A DNA stretch of 64,000 nt from Paragorgia papillata (Eukaryota; Cnidaria; Anthozoa; Scleralcyonacea; Coralliidae), in NCBI GenBank assembly GCA_035771165.1, contig JAWNZC010000408.1, positions 1,798,001 through 1,862,000 of the forward strand. Reading direction: 5' to 3'. Positions 1 to 10,720 of this stretch are shown here, piece by piece. Position numbers and translations under genes: made by a program. The notes below the pieces were generated by a model, which was given only the letters and a program-made list of their open reading frames with translations, did not search any database and was not told the DNA's origin. How positions within the stretch are numbered: the stretch's first letter is position 1; every line of letters starts with the position of its first letter.

Positions 1-770
1 ACAAAATCAATGCTGCGTGATGTTTAAGATGGGTGGTAATACGTGCAACAACGCTATTCAACTTGCAACGCAACAATGTTGCAGCAATTTGTTGTTCATA
101 TTACTTCACCTTTACATATGTAAACTCGTATTTATATATTTAATACATGTTCATATTTTAATGTTTGTATAAGTCTTTTACGCCATTTAACGGAAATAAT
201 GCTTACAGGTTCGAATAACATTTGTTTCACTGGAACAATTTTGTATATGGTTTGTCTAAACAGTATATTTTTCAGATTATAACTTGGATTCGGGGATTAA
301 GCATCTGAGTTTACCTGCGCATCCTAATCAATTCTGATTTGAAAAAGAAAAGTCGGAAGAAAATTGTCCGCTATATTATTAAAGTTCTCGTAAAATTAAG
401 GTTTAATTTCACTCGTGTTTTCAAAATCTTACAAATTACCCTAGTCGCTTCGCGACTCGGGCAATTTTGTAAAATTTTGAAAACACTCGTGAAATTAAAC
501 CCTAATTTTCCTTTTTTATGCGATTACCTATACAAATTAGCCTCCTTTTGACGAGCAAAATCGTCTGGCGTTACACAGAGTAAAATAATATATCATTAGA
601 CAGAGTAAAATAGTATTTAACAGGCAGCAATAAGATGGAAAAAAACGCTATGAACCAACAAGGCTTGGATCAAGCTAGCCTGTCTGCCCCTCACCTCGAC
701 CCCTTGTTCCCACCTAGTTGTATATCTTTGCTATTATCAAAGCCTTTCTTTGGGAGAAAGTGAAAGAGCA
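1..770. other. No gene recognised; palindrome and dispersed repeat
   Basis: Bases 395-510 form an imperfect hairpin of about 55 bases per arm centred on CGCTTCGCG. Bases 545-600 carry the dispersed motif ATCGTCTGGCGTTA...AGAGTAAAAT, also seen at 20580, 32815 and 43850. The rest shows nothing I can name. Confidence 0.5.
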
Positions 771-1795
771 AACTCGATCTTCGCCCCAAGTTTGGGGCGA
801 GTCAGCCAGGTTTTGAACTGGTCAAACAAGTTCTAGTTTATGAGCACCCGAAGCAGGAAAATAGCAAGTAACGCGTTAGAGCCTGGACCCAAAATAGTAT
901 CTTGGCAACCGTTACGTTCACGCATGTTGAAAAAATGTTGAGTTTGTCGCATTGGCAGTAACCTGAATGTCAGGCCTTTATTTGTTCTCGCCTTCCGGTA
1001 AACCAGTGGCGTAACTCCTATAGGCGCTGCCCGGCAAAAGCCGGGACAGGGGGCCCCTGAGCCAGGATGTCGGATGTCGTTATGAGGATTCTGACATTCC
1101 GTCATTTTCACATATTTATTGGGAAATCATCAGTCGTCGTTGAACTGGATTAGCTTTCCATCGTTTAAATATTGGTACGACGTTTCAAACAGTTTCTTCA
1201 AAAACTCTAGTAATTCATGAGGAAAAACACAAAGGAAAATAATGACCGTAACGTGTCTCTATATGTGATAGAGACACGCTCGCTATTTTCGATGAAATTT
1301 TTCTTCCATTTTGCGGCTCAGAAAACTTCAATTTTCAAAATTGATTTCTATGAGCTTATTATATGGATAGTTTTTGAAGCCATTTAAAACATTCGCAGTA
1401 CGTGTTTTAAATAGTACGTAGAAAATGTACGTTGCAACAGGTTAATAAAGGTACGAAAATGGATTTCTATTCTGCTGCTTGTCCCAGGCCTTTTGCGCAC
1501 GGTCAAATTACCATTTTTGCCCATATCCAGTCCATCGTGAAGTTTTCTCTGTCAAACGGCGGGATATAAACTATAAAGTTGAAGTGTATTGTCGAAAGAC
1601 CTGTATTATCACAGGTATCCAAATCATAAAAACAAAATGTTTTATTTTTGCTTTTAATGCAGCAGTGTAAGAGCCAGGTTAGTTTCTTTGTAAATAAATC
1701 TGTGTTTATATTGTAAAGTGAGTTTTCAACGATGTATTACGGTATTTTGATTACGGTATTTTCGTCAGACTATATTCTTGATAAATATTCGTATA

Positions 1796-2878
1796 CAGTA
1801 AAAACCCGCGTATAAGAACCACCATTTTTCGAGTTAGCCTAAAAAGGTTCTTATATAAGTGGTATTTACTGGGTTTTAGGCTATTTAGGTTCTTATTTTT
1901 TTCGAGGTAAGGGTGCTTGCTGTTGGTCCAATAACAAGCTCAAAATGGCTGTGGCCCCTTGCTTTTGTACAATAAACACTTTAATTATAACTAATATGAC
2001 CACATAATCAAAAAGAACCCGCCTCTGATTATATCCAGGTCGTTTATGTAATATTTAAAACACGCGTAGCGCGAGTGTTTTAGATCTGATAAAACGCGAC
2101 TACGAGTGTTTTGAATAGCTTCAAAAACGCCGACAATAGATTTGCTAATTAGGATGACATTTTATATAAAATTTCACGTTCATTAGTATTCTTTATTATA
2201 TAAAATAGGGTGTTTTATTGATTTTTCCGTCAATAATAAAAGTGATAATCTCACATGTGCGATTATTTATGATAATCGCACATGTGACGATTATCGCTGA
2301 ATCAGCATTATAGTTTAATGCAATTTTTGCAAGGCAAATTTTTTTATATAATAAACAGAACAATACATGGATGCTTGGAAATATGAAATTTATTTCTCGT
2401 GTTGACCAGGATATGTCACTCGTTCGCTTCGCTCACTCGTGAGATATCCTGGTCAACACTCGAAATAAATTTCATATTTCCGCACATCCACCATGTATTA
2501 TTCTCTATTTATACAAAATTTCACGTTAGTTAATATTCATAGTAGTTTTATCAGGTATAAAAGACTTGCACATGATCAAATACGTGCATATTAGTGGACA
2601 ATTTGGTTTTATGAATATTAATGAGTTTTTGAAGTAACAAACTAAAAACAACAAAACTAGAATGTTTATAAAACAATGGAACCGCCTGACAGTTGCACAG
2701 TCATACTGTAACAACCAATTTTTGTCCATTTATTTTCAGTTATTCCAACTGAAGTTTTTCAAATAAGAACCTGTTATAATTTTTAGGCTAAAAAGGTTCT
2801 TATAAAATGGGGGTCTAAAAGGCAAATTTTAGCCTAAAGGTTCTTAATTCATAGGTTCTTATACGTGGGTTTTTACTG
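1796..2878. mobile_element. TA-flanked mariner-like element nested in the hAT
   Basis: The terminal repeats begin CAGTAAAAACCCGCGTATAA and end GTGGGTTTTTACTG, with TA on both sides. Internal GGTTCTTAT motifs repeat in both directions. A short relative lies at 63273-63390. Bases 2240-2380 match 9815-9970 (ATAATCTCACATGTG), suggesting a further nested repeat. Confidence 0.75.
2380..2495. repeat. Hairpin repeat
   Basis: AAATATGAAATTTATTTCTC and its complement flank a centre containing CGTTCGCTTCGCTCACTCG. It lies inside the mariner-like element. Confidence 0.6.
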
Positions 2879-3586
2879 TAATGCAACAAACGTTTGATAT
2901 AATGATGTATTTCCCCTTGTTATACCGATTAATTTTTTTGGAAATTTCCTCGCAGAAATCGCCGAAAATGTAATTCTGGGGTATGTGAACTTCAATTCGG
3001 GGGGCTTCGCGCCCTAGGTCCCCGGGGCCGGGGGCCTTTTTCAGTTTGGGCCAGGGGCACCCTAACCCAAAGTTACGCCACTGCGGTAAACCCTACAAAG
3101 AAAGAAACGCTTGCTACGCAGGCCCGAAGCCTGCGTATAGGTCGGAAAGGGGCTGACTCGCAGGGTATTATCAAACATATAATCACTTAAAATTCTTCAT
3201 GTTTTGTGTTAGAAACACAACCGCATGCTTCCTTCGAATTAATTTCCGCTTATATATAGGCACAAAAAATGGCTATCATCTATTTGATAACTATTCGACG
3301 TTTCGATTACCTTGCAGTAATCAAAAGGAATGATGCTGAAAGATACATACAAGCGATATAATTGTGCAGTTATTTGCCTTATTTACGGCAGATCTCGTCA
3401 GACCATGCAGCATATATAACTCCTGACGACGACTGTAAGATAGTCGAAATATCGAATTAAGAATGCATCTTTTGGAGAGTGCATTGTTTTGTATTAAATA
3501 TATCTTATATTTGAAAGAACACTTAAAATGATAGAGTAACATATTTTCCTTGCTTCGTTCTTGATATATTTCAGTTTGCAAATTGA

Positions 3587-3773
3587 GCCCGGCATACACT
3601 GACACAAGTTTTTTGAAACACATTTTCAAAACTAAACTTGTTTCAAAAATTGAACAGTGCTCTAACCAGGTAAACTTGGTTTCTGAAACTTTTCAACATA
3701 CACTGGAAACTTTTGTTTCTGAAACCGTGTTTTGGTAACTTGTTTCGGAAATTTTCTATAGTGTATGCCGGGC
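3587..3773. mobile_element. Palindromic MITE
   Basis: Ends GCCCGGCATACACTG and AGTGTATGCCGGGC form terminal inverted repeats. The flanks carry fragments resembling the GACGTCA MITE family (TTTGAAAGAACACTTAAAAT at 3508-3527). Confidence 0.6.
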
Positions 3774-4022
3774 TTTAAACATTTTGAACCTGACTGATTC
3801 GAAGAAAGCACGATGTGGGTGTGTTTCTTCCACAACTGACCACACACGTAGACTTTCAGGTGATTGTTTGATAGTATATAACGACGATATACAACGTTTT
3901 CCGATGACTCATATATGCAGGTGTAATAAACTGACATTAATTTTCGCTTCTGGGCACTTTAATATTGACAGGAAGAAGTAATTAAATATGACACTGCAGA
4001 GTTTTCATCTATTTTATACTAT

Positions 4023-4356
4023 AGCCCTAATCAAACGAGAACGCAAGTCACCGCAAGTTTTAGCTTGTGCTTGCTTGTGTCTCGTTTGCGATGACTTGCG
4101 GTGACTTGCGTTAGCTTGCGACTAATTTGATTTTGTTCAAATTTCATCGCAAGTTTTCTTCAACTTGTGAAACGTTTGAACACAAAACACAAGTCGATGC
4201 AAGTCTTTCGTGCTCCGTCGCCATAGAAACTACCATGAGAACTAGCGAAAAGGCGTGGGAACTAGCGGAAGTGCGGAACTTGCGACTACTTGTGCCGACG
4301 TTTGACTGGTTGCATCGCAAGTGATCGTAAGCTACTTGCGTCGTTTGATTAGGGCT
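4023..4356. mobile_element. MITE with AGCCCTAATCAAACG termini
   Basis: Terminal repeats AGCCCTAATCAAACGAG and CGTTTGATTAGGGCT enclose an interior made of repeated CGCAAGT/ACTTGCG motifs. A second copy is at 50893-51117. Confidence 0.75.
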
Positions 4357-4365
4357 TATTACTAA

Positions 4366-4664
4366 GGGCCTGTTTATATGGAGGCGAGTTACCCGGTACA
4401 TGACGAGTTCCCGGTCGGAAGAACAAGCACTGTTTTTCCCACCGCAGTGTTTATACGAGACAGACGGGTATAACTCGCCCTGGCGAGAACTCGGCACTGG
4501 CAGCCGGGATCTTGGTAAGGCGGGATAAACATTTCCCCCATATAAACACTTGCCTCGGCATTGCGGGATGAATTTTCTATATTCGTTACTTTGTGTCACT
4601 TTCGTTGCTGATAATCTTCTCAAATTACAACCCGCCAGGTAACTCGCTTTCATATAAACAGAAC
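4366..4664. mobile_element. MITE with GGGCCTGTTTATATGG terminus
   Basis: The left terminus GGGCCTGTTTATATGGAGG follows TAA, and the right arm is a diverged complement. The interior is built of CCGGGTAACTCG-type motifs. A related copy, broken by insertions, spans about 22600-24580. Confidence 0.6.
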
Positions 4665-5743
4665 GTAAAGTTTATCCCGGCAAACCGGGTAACTCGGCTG
4701 ACCTGACCGAGAGGCAGATTACATCGAGAGTTTGAGCTTGGCCGGAAAACTAACCGATTATTTTTGTACAATTTTCAGACGTTTGTAAATTTTCCAACCC
4801 GGTCTGAACTTTTTTTATATAAATTAAATTTGGCTAATCTAAATGTACTTGTGGAATAACAAGGGAAGACCTTTTACATACAACTTTTCCATATCCATTC
4901 TTTGTTTGATATGAATATAAGATGTTCTCTGACGTCATAGCCAAGGTACAGCATTTTCATCACTATGGTAGCAGTAAACATTTTGAAGCTACTGGCGGCC
5001 ATATTGGTATTCCAGGTCCAGTGTACCTTGCGGGCTTAAGAGCAGTAAGAGTTTACCGGGGGAGTAGGAAAAGCCATAAAAGTAAATCAATTCTTAAATA
5101 GCCGTCTACTGTTACTATTTGTTACTACCGAAAAACAGAAGGAAAATACAAGCAAATACAGTCCGAAATTGTCAACTAGATACTTCAAGGCTTCGTAAAG
5201 ACTTGTGCTTTAATACCAAAGGTATATAGATAGTTTTATAATGAAGTTATTGACTGATTTCGTTGGTTTTTACGAGTTTTGTAATATAGGCAAGTTCCTT
5301 GATTATTGGGCAGAGTAAAAAACTACAAACAACACGTTTTACTGCTGAAAATACCAACAAATGCAAAAACTACGCTTCTCAACCTTTTAAAGTGTTCTTT
5401 GTTTGATACCAATGGCAGAAATATTTTTAATGTGGCTTTTTTCGTTTCTTTTCGTGCTACGAAAACATACAATTTGCCGTGGCGGCGATCTTGGTACTCC
5501 AAATTTGTCATCGCCGCTGGCTTCATTTTTGGAGCCGGAAGAGCAATCCAGTTTGTAGAAATCAGTGATTTTCATGCATTACAAAATCACTTATACCTCT
5601 ATGATTGCTCAACATGAATTGTTCAGTATCACAGGGAGTTATGCATGTGCAGAGTTTCAAGTAATTTTGTTGAACAAACTTGGAGATATAACTGAGTTTG
5701 CTATGTGAGAATGCTCTACCCTGGTAATTACGATATAGAGACT

Positions 5744-6166
5744 CAATCTCGTTCCCAGAGCCCACGTTCCCCACCCGGGAAACGAGAGACTCTGGGATAA
5801 TCCGTTTCAAATCGTTACGTTATTGGCTGAATAGTGAGCATGAGTTGGTCTGAAGTGACCGGAAGTAGAATTAATAAAACCAAAATAACAAAGATGTCGG
5901 ACGACAAGACTCCAGTGAAGACGTTGCCGCGATCGGTATCTTCGCCGTATGTGTGTAGTAGATGCTGTAATTCGAGCTTCACCAGCAACCCCATTGACTT
6001 GTTTGGGGAAAAGTCAAACAAGGAGAACATACTATCCAGATTCCGCTTCGGATATTTACGCATGCGTACCTCAACCGGAATAACAAGAATCCTGTGATTT
6101 GAAACGGATTATCCCAGAGTCTCTCGTTTCTCGGGTGGGGGAACGTGGGCTCTGGGAACGAGATTG
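5744..6166 (+). mobile_element. Mutator-like MITE with relic reading frame
   Basis: The inverted termini CAATCTCGTTCCCAGAGCCC are flanked by a perfect 9-bp duplication ATAGAGACT (5735-5743 and 6167-6175). Duplications of 9-10 bp suggest the Mutator (MULE) group. The interior holds an open frame starting at 5894 that is conserved in the copy at 44570-44938. Confidence 0.75.
5894..6097 (+). pseudogene. Short relic frame inside the Mutator-like MITE
   Basis: The 67-codon frame begins MSDDKTPVKTLPRSVSSPYV and continues with two CC/CxxC-like cysteines and KSNKENI. It is conserved up to SSPY in the second MITE copy. It may be a first exon kept from a parent element or captured from a host gene. 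I do not recognise its family. Confidence 0.45.
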
Positions 6167-6343
6167 ATAGAGACTATGAAATGTCAATGAGATATTTGCA
6201 TTTACATATCAAACGAATTGAAACGAATGAAGATATGGAACAAAAGTTGTAAAAGACTATCTTAATTTATATTACCAAGCCTTTTTAACCGCAAGATCTA
6301 TTTCAAAAGGCCGGGCTGAAAATATCCATGTAATCAGCCAAAG

Positions 6344-7199
6344 AGGTGTTTATATGGAGGCGAGCCCGCTTTGCCGAGAACGTGCTTGTGCTATTATTTC
6401 TTGTTAATTTTCATCTTGTGTTTATATGAGCCGAGCCAGCCCGCCCAGCCGAGATCTAGCTTTGTGAGACCGATATCTCGGTTACCCGGGCTGGCTTTTT
6501 CCCATGTAAACACGGTTGACCGGGCTATAGCTGGCAGTAAATAAAAGCTTCGTACACGCAAAATTTGACAAAAAAAATTTTTTATCAGCTTTTTCCGGCA
6601 TTAACAATTCACAAGTTCTGCTTGTTCATATACAGTTCATATTTAAAACAGTGACAAATTACGCAATTAGCACAAGCAAGCAAGCCCGCCTTAGGCGAGC
6701 TGGCCCTTCTCAGTGCCGGATTTAGGACAGGACGGACTGGGCGGTCGCCCAGGGCCCCCCACAAAATAATGTTTAAGGGGGGGCCTCCACAAAAATGTCT
6801 TGAAAGTTGAAAAAATAGGTGGTGAAATGAAAAAAATCTTGAGAACCCAAAATATGAGTCAGAAACAAGACAAAAGATATATGGATGATATATAGGGTCC
6901 GACTTCTAAAAGTGTATACTAATACTATGACGATTATGACTGATGGATGGAGTTGACAAGTTGTTATTGTAAACCTGATTCATTGTGGAAATTGTGACTT
7001 CGAAGTTGTATTAGTTCGGAAAGCAAAATTATCTCGTTCAGAAATAGAATTGATATATTGTGCTGGTCAGTGACCGCCCAGGGGCCTCCACAGTCCTAAA
7101 TCCGGCGCTGGCCCTTCTCATGTAAACACAATAAAAATCATCTCGGTAAAGCGGGCTAGCTCCGTTACCCGGGCTGGCTCACCTCCATATAAACACCTT
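6344..7199. mobile_element. MITE with AGGTGTTTATATGGAGG termini, split by a hAT
   Basis: The ends AGGTGTTTATATGGAGG and CCTCCATATAAACACCT are inverted. The interior is made of GCCCGGGCTGGC-like motifs. The hAT-like element at 6711-7110 is nested within it. Confidence 0.75.
6711..7110. mobile_element. hAT-like MITE, CAGYGCCGGATTTAGG family, copy 1
   Basis: The termini CAGTGCCGGATTTAGGAC and TCCTAAATCCGGCGCTG are flanked by a perfect 8-bp duplication GCCCTTCT (6703-6710 and 7111-7118). The interior is shared with 39721-40210 and 37971-38419. Confidence 0.88.
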
Positions 7200-7527
7200 T
7201 TAATAAAATCTAAATGTAATTTTCTGTTGCCAGTATAATTATATGTCTAATATATAAAAACCAAGGCTAGAATATAGACCTTCAATGTTTTGAAGTTGTC
7301 GTACACTTATCTATTAACAACCGTTTACGTCATAAAATATCTAGAAAAAAGCCGCTCTTAAAACAGAGTTAAATAATGTGGCATTCTATATAAATTCTTA
7401 CCACGGTATAATTAATCCTACACTATAGGACATGTTTTCCTTCGTTTTGCTAATGTTACATTGTCAATTGTTCCACAACAGCATCAAAGGAAAAGTTTTT
7501 ATGGTATATTTTCCTTTCTCGTCAGGG

Positions 7528-8796
7528 CACTGATCTCAAAAATACGACTGAAGCGACCATCCTATTCTAGACGTTCAGACGGGACTTCCGCTACATCACA
7601 GTTTTATCCTAATGTCTAAAAGTAGAGTACTGCGCAGGCAGTGTTATATTCTGCGGAGGAGAGAGGGATGGATATAAAACAAGTTCAGACAAAATATACA
7701 ATTTTTTGTATAGAGTTACTTTTCTGTCAACACGGCGAAGGTGGTTTCTTATCAAGGCCGTCACGATGGTAGGCTCGGCTGCGGCCGTTGCTCTCGCCCT
7801 CCCACATCTCAAAGAACGGCTCGACGCAAAAAACATGAACATGTCGGTGACGTCATAACGTCAAACTGGTCAGTGCTATGTTCGTCAGGATATTGTGTTT
7901 GCGGAAAGGTTTAGCACATTCCAATTCATAAGAAACGCAAATAAATTGGCTGCCAATGCACCCAGCAAGTGGATGGGAGGATTGTGGGCGCTCCGAAACC
8001 ATATCGGATGGAACCGAGCCTACCATGCACGAAGGCCGTTGAGTATATACCTGTAGGGAGAGGGAGAGTTCTGAATTTGCCGTCAAAATATTTCCAAAAC
8101 TTCGGTGACACATATATGTCACCTAATTGACCGTACCACAAAGAAGATGGCGACTTATACATTTAACCACAATTCTTTGCGCACAGTAAATAACTAAATA
8201 TTGTTTCTTACAGAATTATCAGAAAATAGGGTTTTAAACCGATCAGCTTTGGTAGCAAAGAAGTTCTTGCTTACTTAATCTTTGTTAGCATGATAAACAA
8301 TGTTTAGTTGTATATGAGCTGATTTGAGGTCACAACGTATACATATGGTTAAATGCATAGATATCATATAAATACTAGAGGGGGCATCCTATCTTAATTT
8401 CAGTCAACCGTGGGTAACCAATTGAACGCCGCCATCTTGGATTTTTTTGGAGGCAAACATTAGGCGCGTTGGTTGGCAAAGGACTGGGTCTAGTACATTT
8501 GCCAACCAATTGACTGAAATATCACGGGTAATGGCGGCTGCCATGTGGTTACCAAATTTTCCCGCCAATGCCCCCTCTAGTATTTATATGATCTCTATGG
8601 TTAAATGTACCGCCGCCATCTTTTTCGGTACAGTCAATTTCAATTGTAATCACAATGTTCAATCCTGGCCAGGACAATGTTGTTCATGCTAGTGGTTAAA
8701 GAAAGTCGGAAAAACGATATGGCTGCTGCTAATAGGCTTGCCTTGTTTCATTTCTTAACATTAGACTGCTCGATTCAGTCGTTTTTGAGATCAGTG
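7528..8796. mobile_element. Old CACTGATCT-terminated element
   Basis: CACTGATCTCAAAAATACGA and its complement near 8771-8796 are inverted ends, related to the termini of 60461-60918. No duplication is visible, so the element is probably old. No transposase is readable; 7620-8350 shows nothing else recognisable. Confidence 0.5.
8356..8599. mobile_element. MITE with 8-bp target duplication
   Basis: Inverted ends CATAGATATCATATAAATAC and TATTTATATGATCTCTATG are flanked by a perfect GTTAAATG duplication (8348-8355 and 8600-8607). Its superfamily is uncertain (P- or hAT-like). Confidence 0.8.
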
Positions 8797-9169
8797 ATAC
8801 GACTGTTTTTGTTTCGTCATGCTTGGCATTATTTACACCGGTGACGTTACCCCTCGACAGCAGACGTGCCATCATTACTCACACGTTAATTCCGCGTCCT
8901 TGATTTGTTATTAGGTTCTCGGTGAGCCATTACTAGAGCCATTACTAGAGCCCGAGTTTCGGTAATCCAGCGTCCGTCTGGTGTAGCTTTTCTTGGTTGA
9001 AGCAACGCAAACAGCCACGCAGTCACGAGGTTGGCTGATAGGAGCAGACCCATACCACTTATTAGATAAAGGGTCATATCTAGAAAATAATGGAAGAAAA
9101 TGCCAAGCAATTATTATAAGCCTGTCACATGCAACGCATCAGCCAATTCCAAGAATGACAATCATAATA

Positions 9170-9600
9170 ACAATAGAGTTGATGTTCGTGGGCATAAATA
9201 TGTCTTGCCCGACTCAGGCTCATTTTAGCCCGAGTCGCAGGCGAGGGTTAAAATTAGCTCTGAGAAGGACCAAAAACATATTTATAGCCAAGAACATCAA
9301 CTGTATTACTATTATAATAATTTTGGTGGGCATTTGGAAGAAAATCAAAGAGACAGTATACGGTAAACAGTATCTTGAACAGTGCCGCAAACTCGTCGGC
9401 GTGTATTTTATTGCAATAAATATTTATATGACTCGTAACTTACATGTAAAACTTGACAGAAAAACGTAACATTTGTCATCAAAACAATCTTTGTTCCAAA
9501 GTATTAACAAGAAAAGTATACAATTCCGTAAACAACAAACCAATGGTGATTTAGAACTGTTAAAACTGATAGGCTCAGATCAGCGGGCTAATAAAGCCCG
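9170..9600 (+). mobile_element. Dispersed element, inverted copy at 54.2 kb
   Basis: About 430 bases match the complement of 54175-54590 closely, including GTCATCAAAACAATCTTTGT. The start is a small palindrome around GTTGATGTTCGTGGGCATAA. No protein family is recognisable. Confidence 0.7.
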
Positions 9601-10059
9601 TACTGCAAGGTTTTTAAATGGCTTCTGAAAAGAATCACTTCATACGTTCATTGGCGTAGTAATTTTGAAAATTAAGCTTATCTCAGCCGTTAAAAACCAG
9701 CGAGAAACTTAGAGCGAGTCTATATCACATATATAGATCCGATACGCTCATGATTTTTCTTTGTGTTTTCCTCATGAATTATTAATGAATTTTAGAATGA
9801 TATTTCCACCACCAACAAAAACGATAATCTCACATGTGTGATTATTTATGATAATCTCACATGTGTCGATTATCACGAGACGCATTAGAGTTTACTGCTC
9901 TATTTTTATGGGGAAATAGGACTATTTTTTTTATATAATAAACAGAACAATACATGAATGCTTGGAAATAATAACAGGAGAAAAAAGACTGAAATGTGGT
10001 GTTCAATTCCATTGCACTGATAGAAAATGATTTCTTCGTAAAAAGGAGACCTCGTATCG

Positions 10060-10425
10060 AAAACGTATCAAAGGTTTTCCGTCCACACTATCGTTTGCGA
10101 ATCGTTTTTGCCATCCACATTAAAACGCCGAAACGAACCTGAAACTTGCACAATATCCGTGCCCAAAGGCCGTGGGTGACTGGAACCCAGATCACGTCAT
10201 CGTCATGGTGTCAGCGTTTTCGAAAAGCTTCGTTTTCGCCGTCCACACTGGTGAAAACAATCTCCACTGTGGAGAGCGTTTTCGTAAAGCTCCGTTTTCG
10301 GTCACCGAAGACGCCGGATTAGTGTGGACGAAAGGCCTAACCGTATCAAAAAGTCTTCGTTTTCGTTGTTTCGTTGAAAACGGATTGGTGTGGACATGGT
10401 CTCACATTACCCAATCAGAACTCAC
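10060..10425. mobile_element. MITE-like palindromic element next to Kelch-like exon 8
   Basis: Repeated CCGTCCACACT and AGTGTGGACG motifs alternate with CGTTTTCG in both orientations. The right side ends about 70 bases from the donor of the Kelch-like exon 8. Confidence 0.55.
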
Positions 10426-10492
10426 AAAATACGCCAGTCTATACGAAAACCAAATATTAAATGATGTTACTGTTGCACGTGAAAATACCTAC

Positions 10493-10720
10493 CTCTCGAC
10501 TGAGCTGAGATATGACGTACCATCGTACCCACCAACGGCATAAAGAAATCCATCTAAAACTCCCACGCCACATCCACTACGTGGCACACTCATGCCACAA
10601 ACCTCGGCCCATTCATCCTTTACAGGATCATATCGTTCAACAGAATTATATCTAGTGGAATGATCACATCCTCCGATAGCGTATAAATACCCGCCCAAGG
10701 CCGCAACACCAACCTGCTTC
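10493..10720 (-). CDS. Kelch-like gene, exon 8 (Kelch repeats 5 and start of 6)
   Basis: The exon encodes [37 protein letters not shown] and [20 protein letters not shown]. The donor GAGAG|GTAGGT comes just before the expected YDP of repeat 6, so at least one more exon is required. Confidence 0.95.

Larger units (their letters stand above)
1004..3083. mobile_element. hAT-like non-autonomous element, 2.1 kb
   Basis: The termini are CAGTGGCGTAACTCC and AAGTTACGCCACTG, flanked by a perfect 8-bp duplication CGGTAAAC (996-1003 and 3084-3091). CAG termini and 8-bp duplications are hAT hallmarks. No transposase frame is present; most of the length is later nested insertions. Confidence 0.85.
771..3170. 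mobile_element. Decayed inverted-repeat element split by a hAT insertion
   Basis: Flanks 771-995 and 3092-3170 match the uninterrupted copy at 28634-28902 (CTCGATCTTCGCCCC, then GGTCGGAAAGGGGCT). The hAT-like element at 1004-3083 sits inside it. No coding capacity is visible. Confidence 0.65.
4850..6260. mobile_element. GACGTCA-type palindromic element carrying an insertion
   Basis: The left arm (4870-4945) and right arm (6190-6260) are complementary around TTTGATATG and ACAACTTTT. The intervening DNA includes the Mutator-like element at 5744-6166. Bases 5030-5740 hold no gene I recognise. Confidence 0.5.

Noticed and set aside
4144..4653. A 169-codon minus-strand frame
   Set aside because: It spans two adjoining MITEs with repeated terminal words and has no domain motif.
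8993..9469. A 158-codon plus-strand frame
   Set aside because: It overlaps the dispersed element repeated at 54.2 kb, where the frame is not kept, and shows no motif.
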